Shown piece after piece: positions 25,074 to 33,996 of a stretch of 64,000 nt of DNA. A program made the position numbers and the translations under genes. The stretch lies in NCBI GenBank assembly GCA_017459965.1, contig JAFUBW010000014.1, forward strand, positions 263,174 to 327,173, written 5' to 3'. This DNA is from Bacilli bacterium. GTDB taxonomy: Bacteria; Bacillota_I; Bacilli_A; RF39; UBA660. Within the stretch, counting starts at the first letter, position 1; each line of letters opens with the position of its first letter. Below the pieces are notes generated by a model. The model was not told the origin of the DNA and did no database searches. It worked only from the letters and a program-made list of their open reading frames with translations.

Positions 25074-27620
25074 TTAATTAAGTTTTTTTAATATTTCTTC
25101 TAAAGAAAGTTTCTCATTTTCTAACTTTCTTTTTTCTTCTTCAACTAAATTAGCTGGAGCATTATTAACATAACCAGGATTTGATAAAAGTTTTTCTCTT
25201 CTTGAAATACTATTTTTTAGATTTTCTATTTGTTTTAATCTATTTTCTTTATCAGTTTCACTTTCTTCTTTTTCATAATAAATAGTTGCTTTAATTAAAT
25301 CAGATGAAACATTATATGATTTAATATCTAATTCTTCATTTATTAGATTATCATTTAATCTTAGTACATCAATAACTAGTTTATTATATATACTATCTTC
25401 AAATTTAATTTTTAAATCTTTAGAAATATTATTTTCTGTTTTTATATTTCTAAATTTCTTAATGAAGTTTATTTGATCTTCGATTATTTTTGCTTCTTCA
25501 TTAAAGATACATTCTTTATTATATTCAGGATAAGTACTTATCATAATAGATTCACTATCCTTTATTGGTAACATTCCATATATTTCTTCAGTTACAAATG
25601 GCATAAATGGATGAAGAAGTTTAAGTATTCCTGTTAAAACATAACATAATACTGATTTAGTAGTATTAGAATTACTATTAAATTTAGCAAATTCTATATA
25701 ACTAGAACAAAAGTCATCATAAACAAAGCTATATGTTTCAGAACCAAATATATTAAACTCATATTTATCCATATGCTTTATAGATGATTTTACTATATTT
25801 TCATACTTTGTTAGTATCCATTTATCTTCATTAGTTAAATTATCAAATGTATACTCTTTTAAATCTTCTATATTCATAAGTACAAATCTAGATGCATTCC
25901 ATAGTTTATTAATATAATTCCATGTTGATGACATTTTAGTTTCATCAAATCTAAGATCAGTACCAAACGCACAGTCTGTATTTAGATAATATCTAAGTGC
26001 ATCTGTACCATATTTTTCTATCATATCAAATGGATCTATACCATTACCTAATGACTTAGACATTTTCCTTCCTTCTTTATCTCTTACAAGTCCATGAATA
26101 ACGCAGTCTTTAAATGGTCTTACATCTGTTAATTCTTCAGATTGGAACATCATTCTAGATACCCAGAAGAATATAATATCATAACCTGTAACTAGGCAAT
26201 CATTTGGAAAATACTTTTCTAAATCTTTTGTTTTATCTGGCCAACCAAGTGTTGCAAATGGCCAAAGAGCAGATGAGAACCATGTATCTAATACATCTTC
26301 ATCTTGAACCCAATCATCACCTGGTTTTTCTTCACCAACATATATTTCATCATCTTTATAATAAGCAGGTATTCTATGACCCCACCAAAGTTGTCTTGAT
26401 ATACACCAATCATGGCAATCTGTCATCCAAGCTTTTAATGTGTTTTCAAATTTCTTTGGAACAAAGTTAACTTTTTCATCTTTATCTTTTTGTATTTCAA
26501 GTAAGTTATTAGATAATCCTTTCATGTCAACAAACCATTGTTTTTTTACCATAGGTTCAACCATTACACCAGTTCTTTCTGAGTGACCAACTTCATGAAC
26601 TAGTGGTTCAATTTGTAAAAGAAGTCCAAGTTCTTTTAAATCCTTAATAACTTCTTCTCTAGCATCTTCTCTAGTCATTCCTTGATATTTTTTAGGAACA
26701 TTTTCATTCATAGTAGCATCATCATTTAAAATAACTATTCTCTCTAAATTATGTCTATTACCTACTTCAAAGTCATTAGGATCATGAGCAGGAGTTATTT
26801 TAACAGCACCTGTTCCTTTTTCCATATCCGCATGTTCATCTGTTATAACTGGTATTGGTTTATTAACAAGTGGAAGTATAACATTTTTACCTACAAAATC
26901 TTTATATCTTTCATCTTTTTCGTTAACTGCTACTGCAGTATCACCAAATAAAGTTTCTGGTCTTGTGGTTGCTACATCTATATATTTATCTGATCCTTCA
27001 AGAATATACTTGATATGATAAAATGCACTTTTTTCTTCAAAATATTCAACTTCTTCATTAGATAAAGATGTCTGAGCTTGAGGATCCCAATTTATTATTT
27101 TTTCTCCTCTATATATTATTCCTTTATTATAATAATCTATAAATACTTTTTTAACTGCTTTAGCAATACCATCATCCAAAGTAAATCTTTCTTTTGAATA
27201 ATCAAGTGAAATACCTAATGCCGCCCATTGTTTTCTAATTATATCACCATGTTCATGAGTCCAATCCCAGCATGCATCTATAAATTTTTCTCTTCCATAT
27301 TCATACTTATTTATGCCTTTATCTTTTAATCTTTTAACAACTTTTGCTTCAGTAGCAATAGCAGCATGATCCATACCTGGAAGCCATAAAGTATCAAAAC
27401 CTTTCATTCTTTTATATCTTATGATAGCATCTTGAATAGCAACATCATATGCGTGACCTATATGAAGTACTCCAGTAACATTTGGAGGTGGTAAAACTAT
27501 AGAATATGGAGTTTTATTACTATCTGGATCGCATTTAAAATAACCTTTTTCTTTCCATATTTCATATTTACCTTCTTCAACTTTTAAATGATTATATTTA
27601 GTTTCTAGCACATTTATCAT
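25074..27620 (-). CDS. valS: Valyl-tRNA synthetase
   Basis: 848 aa, class I synthetase of normal bacterial length. It charges tRNA-Val. Visible: PPPNVTGVLHIGHAYDV (HIGH), the editing-domain TTRPETLFGDTAV, WPFATLGWP, and GRKMSKSLGNGIDP (KMSKS). The C-terminal arm ends in a Lys/Glu-rich coiled coil (RREKLLSNPGYVNNAPANLV region) typical of ValRS. Regulated by the T-box leader directly upstream. Confidence 0.97.
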   Translation of the reverse strand: MINVLETKYNHLKVEEGKYEIWKEKGYFKCDPDSNKTPYSIVLPPPNVTGVLHIGHAYDVAIQDAIIRYKRMKGFDTLWLPGMDHAAIATEAKVVKRLKDKGINKYEYGREKFIDACWDWTHEHGDIIRKQWAALGISLDYSKERFTLDDGIAKAVKKVFIDYYNKGIIYRGEKIINWDPQAQTSLSNEEVEYFEEKSAFYHIKYILEGSDKYIDVATTRPETLFGDTAVAVNEKDERYKDFVGKNVILPLVNKPIPVITDEHADMEKGTGAVKITPAHDPNDFEVGNRHNLERIVILNDDATMNENVPKKYQGMTREDAREEVIKDLKELGLLLQIEPLVHEVGHSERTGVMVEPMVKKQWFVDMKGLSNNLLEIQKDKDEKVNFVPKKFENTLKAWMTDCHDWCISRQLWWGHRIPAYYKDDEIYVGEEKPGDDWVQDEDVLDTWFSSALWPFATLGWPDKTKDLEKYFPNDCLVTGYDIIFFWVSRMMFQSEELTDVRPFKDCVIHGLVRDKEGRKMSKSLGNGIDPFDMIEKYGTDALRYYLNTDCAFGTDLRFDETKMSSTWNYINKLWNASRFVLMNIEDLKEYTFDNLTNEDKWILTKYENIVKSSIKHMDKYEFNIFGSETYSFVYDDFCSSYIEFAKFNSNSNTTKSVLCYVLTGILKLLHPFMPFVTEEIYGMLPIKDSESIMISTYPEYNKECIFNEEAKIIEDQINFIKKFRNIKTENNISKDLKIKFEDSIYNKLVIDVLRLNDNLINEELDIKSYNVSSDLIKATIYYEKEESETDKENRLKQIENLKNSISRREKLLSNPGYVNNAPANLVEEEKRKLENEKLSLEEILKKLN

Positions 27621-27633
27621 CCCTTTCTTATAA

Positions 27634-27872
27634 TAAAAAAAGACAAGTCATCCTTAAAAGGACGAACTTGTCGTGGTACCACCTTTATTCATAGTATTTC
27701 TACTACCTTAAAGTCTTAATGCGACTAACAGCATATCTTACTACTTTTTTCAGATACACAACTTGCAAGCTACCTTCAATTACTCTTCATTAAGAAAGGC
27801 TTTCAGCCAGTGACCTTTCATCTCTAATAATTACTAAGTAATCTACTCCTCTTGGTCTTTGTCTTTCAATAT
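27634..27872 (-). promoter_or_regulatory. T-box riboswitch of valS
   Basis: On the minus strand GGTGGTACCACG (27672-27683) is the T-box core. The terminator stem GACAAGTTCGTCC / GGATGACTTGTC with a U-run is at 27634-27675. Stem I can be drawn with upper stem ATTACTT / GAGTAAT and lower pairing CAAG / CTTG. The specifier loop then reads GAAG-GTA-G, GTA being a Val codon, which fits the gene it controls. Uncharged tRNA-Val should favour readthrough. Confidence 0.9.
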
Positions 27873-27878
27873 ACATAA

Positions 27879-27906
27879 ATTATATCATTTAATTAATTTT
27901 TGTCAA
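27879..27906 (-). promoter_or_regulatory. Promoter of the valS T-box transcript
   Basis: TTGACA and TATAAT are 16 bases apart on the minus strand and lie immediately upstream of the T-box leader. Confidence 0.75.
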
Positions 27907-27910
27907 TAAG

Positions 27911-28300
27911 TTAAGATATAGATAAATTATTTATTAAATTATTTATTAAATTATTTATTAATTTATCATCTAACTTAGTTGCTTGATGAAATAATAATTT
28001 TAAACTATCATTATTTTTCCATATTGATGTTCTATAATAATATTTATTATCGCTTTCAGTTATATAATGAACTAAATATGTATTATTATCTATTTTTTTA
28101 CAAGTAAAATCATAAATAGTTATACTTCTATCTTTTGTACATTTACTTAAATCTTTAAGAGTTATTTCTTTATTATATAATAATCCTGATTTACCACATT
28201 CAACAAAATCATCATCTATTACATTATTTAACCAATTAATATCAGATATTTTTTCATATTTAAATAAATCTTTTTCTAATTGTAATATTTCTTTATCCAC
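27911..28300 (-). CDS. DUF4440 / SnoaL-like protein with a repeat tail
   Basis: About 129 aa from GTG at 28298-28300, which follows AGGTGATAATA. NTF2-like fold of the DUF4440 group: LEKDLFKYEKISDINWLNNV, IDDDFVECGKSG, and YYRTSIWKNNDSLKLLFHQATKL. Function of such single-domain proteins is unknown. The C-terminus is a tandem LINN repeat from a 12-base DNA repeat. Follows the GNAT gene with 9 bases between. Confidence 0.72.
   Translation of the reverse strand: MDKEILQLEKDLFKYEKISDINWLNNVIDDDFVECGKSGLLYNKEITLKDLSKCTKDRSITIYDFTCKKIDNNTYLVHYITESDNKYYYRTSIWKNNDSLKLLFHQATKLDDKLINNLINNLINNLSIS
27924..27959. repeat. Three 12-bp tandem repeats
   Basis: AAATTATTTATT three times, encoding LINN repeats at the end of the DUF4440 protein. 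Slippage here would change the tail in steps of four residues without shifting the frame. Confidence 0.85.
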
Positions 28301-28309
28301 TATTATCAC

Positions 28310-28804
28310 CTACTTTATCTTTTTAATTTTTATTTCCATTCTATTATGATATCCATCATTTTCATAAAACTTAATAGCATTCTCATTATAAGAGAAAACA
28401 TCTATTCTTATATATTCACAATTTTTAGATTTAAAATATTCTTCCATTTTATTTATAAGTAGTTTGCCTATTCCTTTACTTCTTATATTTTTAGATACAA
28501 CAAGTTCAGTTACTTCACCCATTTTTGGACATTTATAATCCAAATAATCATACTGATCATATTTAACAATACATCCCATTATTAAACCTACTACCTTTTT
28601 ATCTTTAAGTGCTAGATAACATATTCCATCATTATTATTTATTTCTTCTAAATCAAGTATAGCCATCCTATCTCTATATTCTGGATGTAACTGATCAAGT
28701 TCATCTTTATCAATAGATAAAATATATTCTTCAAGTTCTACAAGTAAATCTTTTACATATTCTAGATATTTATCTTCATATTCAATTATATTACACTCTG
28801 TCAT
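28310..28804 (-). CDS. GNAT-family N-acetyltransferase
   Basis: 164 aa. N-terminal segment VKDLLVELEEYI, motif A VVSKNIRSKGIGKLLINKM with the acetyl-CoA loop RSKGIG, and the C-terminal RIDVFSYNENAIKFYENDGY. The acetylated substrate is unknown. Its first codons overlap the end of the ASCH-deaminase gene by 14 bases, so it is co-translated with it. Confidence 0.82.
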   Translation of the reverse strand: MTECNIIEYEDKYLEYVKDLLVELEEYILSIDKDELDQLHPEYRDRMAILDLEEINNNDGICYLALKDKKVVGLIMGCIVKYDQYDYLDYKCPKMGEVTELVVSKNIRSKGIGKLLINKMEEYFKSKNCEYIRIDVFSYNENAIKFYENDGYHNRMEIKIKKIK

Positions 28805-29534
28805 AAGCCCACCAATCAGGTAGTAATTCTTCCAGTTTTACTATTTCTTTAGAATCAATATCTTTTAATATTTCAATATTCTTACTATCTTTAGAAAGTT
28901 GCATCATATATTCTCTACAAGCTCCACAAGGTGAACCAACATTACCTCTTGAATCAACACAAACAAGTTTAATTATTTCATTTTCACCATGTGTAATCAT
29001 ATTAGCTATTGCATTTCTTTCACCACACATACCAAGTGTAGATGCCGTATCAATACATACACCAGTATAAATATTATGGTTTTTAGTTAAAATGGCAGCC
29101 CCTACACCACCTGCAGATATTAAACCAGATACATCTCTTGGATTTCTTACACTCTTTGCCTTTTCCAATAATTCATCCCATACTGTATTTTCACTATATA
29201 AATATTCTATATGTATCGCATATACACCACTTTTTTTAATTTCTTCTTTATAACCATTTATACTGTTTATACTTTTAACAGCTTCATTAAAATCATTAGT
29301 AGAAGATAATGTATATCTAGTTCCCTCTAAAGTTAATAATTCTTCAATAGTATTATAATGATTTACTTCTTTTACTTTTACATAAAATATACCTAAATTA
29401 TTACTATTAAATTCTATAATATCATTTACTTTTAACTTACTAAAGTTTTTATTATTAGTATTTGCCCTTATTTCTACTCTTTTAGTTTTATTTTTGATAG
29501 CAAGGGCTGCTCTATCATTAATATTTAATTTCAT
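28791..29534 (-). CDS. ASCH domain fused to cytidine deaminase
   Basis: 247 aa with two parts. Residues 1-110 form an ASCH domain (AIKNKTKRVEIR; KVNDIIEF; GVYAIHIEYL). Residues 117-247 form a Zn-dependent cytidine deaminase with CGERNAI (Cys170, Glu172) and SPCGACREYM (Cys203, Cys206). The E. coli ASCH protein YqfB hydrolyses N4-acetylcytidine to cytidine, so this fusion could turn a modified cytidine into uridine in two steps (inference). Overlaps the GNAT gene. A 21-codon ORF and a terminator lie before it. Confidence 0.8.
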   Translation of the reverse strand: MKLNINDRAALAIKNKTKRVEIRANTNNKNFSKLKVNDIIEFNSNNLGIFYVKVKEVNHYNTIEELLTLEGTRYTLSSTNDFNEAVKSINSINGYKEEIKKSGVYAIHIEYLYSENTVWDELLEKAKSVRNPRDVSGLISAGGVGAAILTKNHNIYTGVCIDTASTLGMCGERNAIANMITHGENEIIKLVCVDSRGNVGSPCGACREYMMQLSKDSKNIEILKDIDSKEIVKLEELLPDWWAYDRV

Positions 29535-29557
29535 TTTAATCTCTCCTTTATTAAAAA

Positions 29558-29580
29558 AATTTCTGCAAAGTGCAGAAATT
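29558..29580 (-). terminator. Intrinsic terminator ahead of the ASCH-deaminase gene
   Basis: The perfect 10-base stem AATTTCTGCA / TGCAGAAATT with loop AAG is followed on the minus strand by seven U. It stands between the 21-codon ORF and the ASCH-deaminase start, so it can act as an attenuator. Confidence 0.8.
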
Positions 29581-29598
29581 AATTTATAAAGAAATATA

Positions 29599-29664
29599 TT
29601 ATAAAGACATCCAAAAAGGAGTATTGATTAATTCTGCACTACAAATAATATGTAAATTTTTCAT
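29599..29664 (-). CDS. 21-codon ORF, possible leader peptide
   Basis: Begins MKNLHIICSAELIN and ends NTPFWMSL. The ribosome site AAGGAGGATGATTAAT is strong. It is placed between the nucleoside phosphorylase gene and a terminator that precedes the ASCH-deaminase gene. This could be a leader peptide of an attenuator or simply a small protein. Confidence 0.4.
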   Translation of the reverse strand: MKNLHIICSAELINTPFWMSL

Positions 29665-29714
29665 ATTAATCATCCTCCTTCCTTTGAATAATTTACAATA
29701 TTAATATATTATAA

Positions 29715-30503
29715 TTATTCTTTTTTGTCAATGTCTTTTAACGCTAGTTTTTTAGCAAATTCAACAGCAAGTAAACCTATTTTTTCTTTTTCATCCAAGA
29801 AATCTGTATTACCTAAAGATCTCATATCCCATTTTGCTGAATCTAAATTATCTGCGGCATAGAAAAATTGAAATACATCTTTTTCTCTAAATTCTGAAAG
29901 TGCACTAATTGCAGAACATTCCATATCTACACATATACACCCTTGTTTTTTTCTTTTTAATACTTTATTTCTTGTTTCTCTATATGGAGCATCAGTTGTC
30001 CAAACTTTTCCTTCTATATAAGAATAATTATGTTCATTTAATAGTTCAATAAATTCTTCTTTATACTTTTTATTTACCTTTATTTCATCACTTGCTTTTT
30101 TATAATGATAACTAGTTCCTTCATCTCTAATTGCACTATTTGGAATAATAATTGCTAAATCTTTTATATTTTTATCAAGTACTCCACATGTCCCAAATAC
30201 TACTAGTTTTTTTATTCCCATTACAAATACTTCTTCATACTCTACTATACATGTAGGAGCACCTACAAATGACATAAATAAAGCAAGTTCTACTCCATTA
30301 TAATTAATTTTATATATAGGATGTTTCCCATTACCATTACTTATTAAAGCAATTTCTTCACCTTTAAAAGCTTCTACTAATCTATCAAATAGTTTTTTAG
30401 AAAAACAAGTAACACCTACTTTAGGAAATCCAGGTATAACATTTTCTACTTCATCTGGATCAAATGTAGATGTCTTTGTTTCATCAAAATCTTCTAATAT
30501 CAT
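29715..30503 (-). CDS. Nucleoside phosphorylase, uridine phosphorylase-like
   Basis: 262 aa, PNP_UDP superfamily. Visible: ISNGNGKHPIYKINYNGVEL, FVGAPTCIVEYEEVFVMG, VVFGTCGVLD and the nucleoside-binding VDMECSAISAL. Uridine phosphorylases split uridine with phosphate to uracil and ribose-1-phosphate. Being next to a cytidine deaminase fits uridine, but adenosine or methylthioadenosine types cannot be ruled out. AAAGAAGGTGTAAAT precedes the ATG. Confidence 0.8.
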   Translation of the reverse strand: MILEDFDETKTSTFDPDEVENVIPGFPKVGVTCFSKKLFDRLVEAFKGEEIALISNGNGKHPIYKINYNGVELALFMSFVGAPTCIVEYEEVFVMGIKKLVVFGTCGVLDKNIKDLAIIIPNSAIRDEGTSYHYKKASDEIKVNKKYKEEFIELLNEHNYSYIEGKVWTTDAPYRETRNKVLKRKKQGCICVDMECSAISALSEFREKDVFQFFYAADNLDSAKWDMRSLGNTDFLDEKEKIGLLAVEFAKKLALKDIDKKE

Positions 30504-30523
30504 ATTTACACCTTCTTTTTATA

Positions 30524-31033
30524 TTATATTTCTAATAAATAGAATATTTCTTCATATTCATCTTCACCAATTGTTAAATTTTTTCTAAAAACTTCTTTTG
30601 CACCCATATATTTATAAAAATCATTAGTTGGATTTCCTTTTAGGCATCCAATTATCATTTTTTTGTAACCTTCTTTTTTTAAATTATCAACAGCAAAATT
30701 AAATAGTATTTTACCATAGCCTTTTTTCTTAACATCATTTAATAAATATATTGCACATAATTCACCATCATTTTGATATTCTTCTTGTCTTGATTTACCA
30801 TATCTAACCATGCCCAAAGGCTTATCATCTACATATAAAATATATCTTTGATTTAATTCTTTTTCTTGTTTTATTATATTAATTTGATTTTGTATTTTTT
30901 CATCAATATTATTATCAAGCTTATCTAAAAAATCTTGATTAACTATTCCAACATAAGATTCTTTCCATGATTTAAAATTTACATACATATAATCTTTTAC
31001 ATTATATTCATTAACTTTTTCTATCTTATACAT
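30524..31033 (-). CDS. GNAT-family N-acetyltransferase
   Basis: 169 aa with the GNAT arrangement: FKSWKESYVGIVNQDFLD at the N-terminus, ELCAIYLLNDVKKKGYGKIL acetyl-CoA loop, and GCLKGNPTNDFYKYMGAKEV. Of the Rim-like type often annotated for ribosomal or small-molecule substrates, here unknown. Twenty bases separate it from the phosphorylase gene. Confidence 0.82.
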   Translation of the reverse strand: MYKIEKVNEYNVKDYMYVNFKSWKESYVGIVNQDFLDKLDNNIDEKIQNQINIIKQEKELNQRYILYVDDKPLGMVRYGKSRQEEYQNDGELCAIYLLNDVKKKGYGKILFNFAVDNLKKEGYKKMIIGCLKGNPTNDFYKYMGAKEVFRKNLTIGEDEYEEIFYLLEI

Positions 31034-31074
31034 AATTTACCTCTTTTAATCAATTTTTTATTAAACACACTTTC

Positions 31075-31866
31075 TTATTTCTTTTTACATATGTATAACA
31101 TGTGATTACTATAACCTTGTAAGTCTTCTCTTTCACATGTTGATAAATGATACTTCATCCAAATATCAAATTCTTCCTTTGTTAAAGAATCTATTTTTTC
31201 TTTAACATGATTTGTAAAACCATCGGTTGCAACATTATGTAATAATTCAACATCAAATTTATTCATAATATTTTTAAATTCTGATATATAAAATGGTGCA
31301 AATACACCTTCTGGATATCTAACTAATTTAAAGGTATCATTATAATCATTTGGATATCCATTTATTAAATGATTATCCATTAATACCCAATCAATCATTA
31401 TTGAATCACTAGTTAAATATGCTATCGCGATTATTCCTTCTTTTTTGGTAACTCTAATTACTTCTTTAATTGCCTTATTTATATCATTATCATCATATAA
31501 ATGATATAAAGGTCCTAAAACTAAAGTTACATCAAAGGTATTATCATCATATCTACTTAAGTCTAATGCATCACCTTGATGAGCTTCAATATTCATATTT
31601 TCATTTATTTTCGATTTTAATATTTCAACATTATGTTTAACATATTCAATAGCAGTTACATCATATCCTTTTTCTGCATAATAAAGAGAATATCTACCTG
31701 TACCCGCACCTACTTCTAAAATTTTATCACCTGGTTTTAAATATTTATCAATATATTTGATTGTAGTTAAAAACTCTACTCTACCATGTTGACTAAGTAG
31801 TCTTTCTTCTTCATCACATTCCACAGAATAAAAATTATTTAATATTCTTTCTCTGTCATTTCCCAT
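31075..31866 (-). CDS. Class I SAM-dependent methyltransferase
   Basis: 263 aa from the ATG at 31864-31866, which follows AGAAGGGTTATGT. Rossmann SAM site ILEVGAGTGRYSLYYAEKGYDVTAIEYVKHNV; motif II TFDVTLVLGPLYHLYDD; end ...TKEEFDIWMKYHLSTCERED. Substrate unknown. A paralogue at 51065-51838 shares this plan, including the STCERxDL-type end. It is preceded by a structured leader with its own promoter and terminator, so its transcription may be attenuated. Confidence 0.82.
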   Translation of the reverse strand: MGNDRERILNNFYSVECDEEERLLSQHGRVEFLTTIKYIDKYLKPGDKILEVGAGTGRYSLYYAEKGYDVTAIEYVKHNVEILKSKINENMNIEAHQGDALDLSRYDDNTFDVTLVLGPLYHLYDDNDINKAIKEVIRVTKKEGIIAIAYLTSDSIMIDWVLMDNHLINGYPNDYNDTFKLVRYPEGVFAPFYISEFKNIMNKFDVELLHNVATDGFTNHVKEKIDSLTKEEFDIWMKYHLSTCEREDLQGYSNHMLYICKKK

Positions 31867-32003
31867 ACATAACCCTTCTTTCCTTTTATTCGTGTTTAAT
31901 AAAAAAGCCACGAATAACCATTCGTGACTCCAATTGTATTGTGTAGGTTCTTCACCCGAGACAGCTCACATGATAATAAATAATGCTTATGTCTCCTCAC
32001 TTG
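31867..32003 (-). promoter_or_regulatory. Structured leader with attenuator before the methyltransferase gene
   Basis: The minus-strand RNA holds GAGACA / TGTCTC closing a long loop, then GGT-GAAGA-ACC, then the terminator stem CACGAAT / ATTCGTG (31909-31926) followed by GGCTTTTTT. A third CACGAAT copy at 31886-31892 near the ribosome site can pair with the same ATTCGTG. I do not recognise it as a named riboswitch class. Confidence 0.5.
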
Positions 32004-32009
32004 CTTTAA

Positions 32010-32037
32010 ATTATACACTATTTAAAATATTTGTCAA
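32010..32037 (-). promoter_or_regulatory. Promoter of the methyltransferase leader
   Basis: TTGACA and TATAAT are 16 bases apart on the minus strand. The stretch 32038-32231, between this promoter and the end of the argS-like gene, is AT-rich and holds nothing else I can support apart from the short A/T hairpin AGTTTTT/AAAAACT after the argS stop. Confidence 0.7.
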
Positions 32038-32231
32038 TTTTTATTTTTTATTTACATATTTTTTTTAATTGTTATTGATCATATTATATAATTCTAATAC
32101 TTTAGAAATATATTTATTAATATTATCAGTATTATAAATCTATGAATTTATATTTATATTTATATCATAAGCATCTTGAGTAACTCCATAATATAAAATA
32201 ATAATTATTTTAAATATAGTTTTTAAAAAAA

Positions 32232-33914
32232 CTAAAACTTATTAACTGGATGGATTCCAAGAATACTCATACCATTTGATAATACTTTTTTAGTGGCATT
32301 CAATAAAGCTAATCTTGAATTTTTTATTATCTCATCATCTTCAGATAATATAGATACTTGTTCATAATATCTAGCAAATTTTTGTGATATGCTTTGTAAA
32401 TAGTTAGTAATAACCACCGATTCTTGAGTATTAAATGAATTTGTTATTACATCTGGAAAGTCATATAAACTATTTATCAAAGAGTGTTCTAGTTCTTCTT
32501 TGAATTTATAAATTTGACTATTGTCAAAATTATAGTTTGATTTTTCTAAAATAGAATTAATTCTTACATAATTATATAATAAATATATAGCTGAATTTCC
32601 TTGAAAATCTGTTGCAGTTTCTAAATTAAAATTAACTGTCTTTTTTCTATTTACATTTAACATATTATATTTAATACAAGAAGCTGCTAAGTCAGATACA
32701 AGTTCTTCTGATACACTATTACCTTTTTCCTTAAACACTTCAATTATTTTTTCTTTTGCCTTTTCAATAAATTCTTCTAATAAAACTACTTTACCTTCTC
32801 TAGTTGCCATCTTATCACCATTTAATAACACAAAATCATACGATATTAATTTAGGTGCAGGATATCCAAGTATATCTAATGCAGATGCGATCTGTTGCAT
32901 ATAAACTTCTTGATCCTCTCCCAAAACTATCAAATTATTATCTGAATTTCTCTCTATTTTTGAAATAGTATATGCAATATCTCTCAAAGGATATAAAGAT
33001 GTTTTATCTTCTCTTGTTAAAACTAATACTGGAGATTTAGTTGGTATATTATATCCAGTTAAATCAACATATAATCTTCCATTTTCATCTTCCTTTAACC
33101 TTCCAGCAGTCATTAATTTGTCAAGAATTTCTGAAGTTTTATTTTCAAAAACATAATCAGATTCATGAGTAAAATTATCCCATTTAATATCTAATTTTTT
33201 AAATATATCTTGTTGTCCCTGAACACAAATATCAGTTATTCGCTTAAATTTATCTCTAACTTCTTCATTACCAGATTCTAATTGATATAAATAATTAAAA
33301 ACTTGTTTTTCAATATTCTTGTCTGTTTTTACAAGTTCGTTAATATCAATATATAAGTTTAACATATCCTTAAAAGTAATATTATCTATATTTCCAAGTT
33401 TTTCTACGCCTACTAATAACATAGCAATCTGCTTTCCAATATCATTTATAAAATAATTTGCCTCAACATTATATCCTTCAAATTTATATAATCTAACTAA
33501 AAAATCGCCAATTATACTATTTCTTGATCTTCCTATATGTGGTGAAGCATTAGGATTTATTGATGTATGTTCTATTAATAAATCTTTTCCTTTACCAAAA
33601 CCTTTTGAACCATATTTTTCATTACTTTGAATTTCTTTTAATGTTTCGTTAGCTATAAAATTTTTATTAACAAAAAAGTTTAAATAAGGCCCTACAACAT
33701 TCATTCTTGATATAATATTTTCATTTAATCGGAGCATTTTCAATATCTTCTCCGCCTTATCATGAGGATTATTACATTCTTCAATATTAATAGTAAAACA
33801 AGGTAAAGCAAAATCGCCCATATCTTCTTTTGGTGGTCTAACTATATCAATATTTTTTAAATCTATTCCTGCACTATTTAATTCTTCTATTATGTACTTT
33901 TTAAAATCAAACAT
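32232..33914 (-). CDS. argS: Divergent arginyl-tRNA synthetase at the end of the biosynthetic operon
   Basis: 560 aa from the second of two ATGs at 33912-33914, after GAGGGGAAATG. Class I ArgRS features: N-terminal Add1-like domain with PPKEDMGDFALPCF, catalytic NPNASPHIGRSRNS, GLTREDKTSLYPLRDIAYT-like KTSLYPLRDIAYT, GDKMATREGKVV in place of KMSKS, and a DALR-type helical end. The usual HIGH reads HIGR. It is the last gene of an operon of metabolic enzymes, so it may be a self-protection copy, a supplier of Arg-tRNA for the pathway, or simply the cell's only ArgRS placed here. Confidence 0.85.
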   Translation of the reverse strand: MFDFKKYIIEELNSAGIDLKNIDIVRPPKEDMGDFALPCFTINIEECNNPHDKAEKILKMLRLNENIISRMNVVGPYLNFFVNKNFIANETLKEIQSNEKYGSKGFGKGKDLLIEHTSINPNASPHIGRSRNSIIGDFLVRLYKFEGYNVEANYFINDIGKQIAMLLVGVEKLGNIDNITFKDMLNLYIDINELVKTDKNIEKQVFNYLYQLESGNEEVRDKFKRITDICVQGQQDIFKKLDIKWDNFTHESDYVFENKTSEILDKLMTAGRLKEDENGRLYVDLTGYNIPTKSPVLVLTREDKTSLYPLRDIAYTISKIERNSDNNLIVLGEDQEVYMQQIASALDILGYPAPKLISYDFVLLNGDKMATREGKVVLLEEFIEKAKEKIIEVFKEKGNSVSEELVSDLAASCIKYNMLNVNRKKTVNFNLETATDFQGNSAIYLLYNYVRINSILEKSNYNFDNSQIYKFKEELEHSLINSLYDFPDVITNSFNTQESVVITNYLQSISQKFARYYEQVSILSEDDEIIKNSRLALLNATKKVLSNGMSILGIHPVNKF

Positions 33915-33996
33915 CATTTCCCCTCTTTCTTGGCATATTATTCTATAATAATATATTATTTTTGTCAAGAATTATAATATTTTGCTAATTTCATAA

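Noticed and set aside
32038-32231. A gene remnant in the AT-rich gap after the ArgRS gene (a short YYGVTQDAYDI-like frame).
   Set aside because: Too short and too low in complexity to assign; no start or ribosome site.
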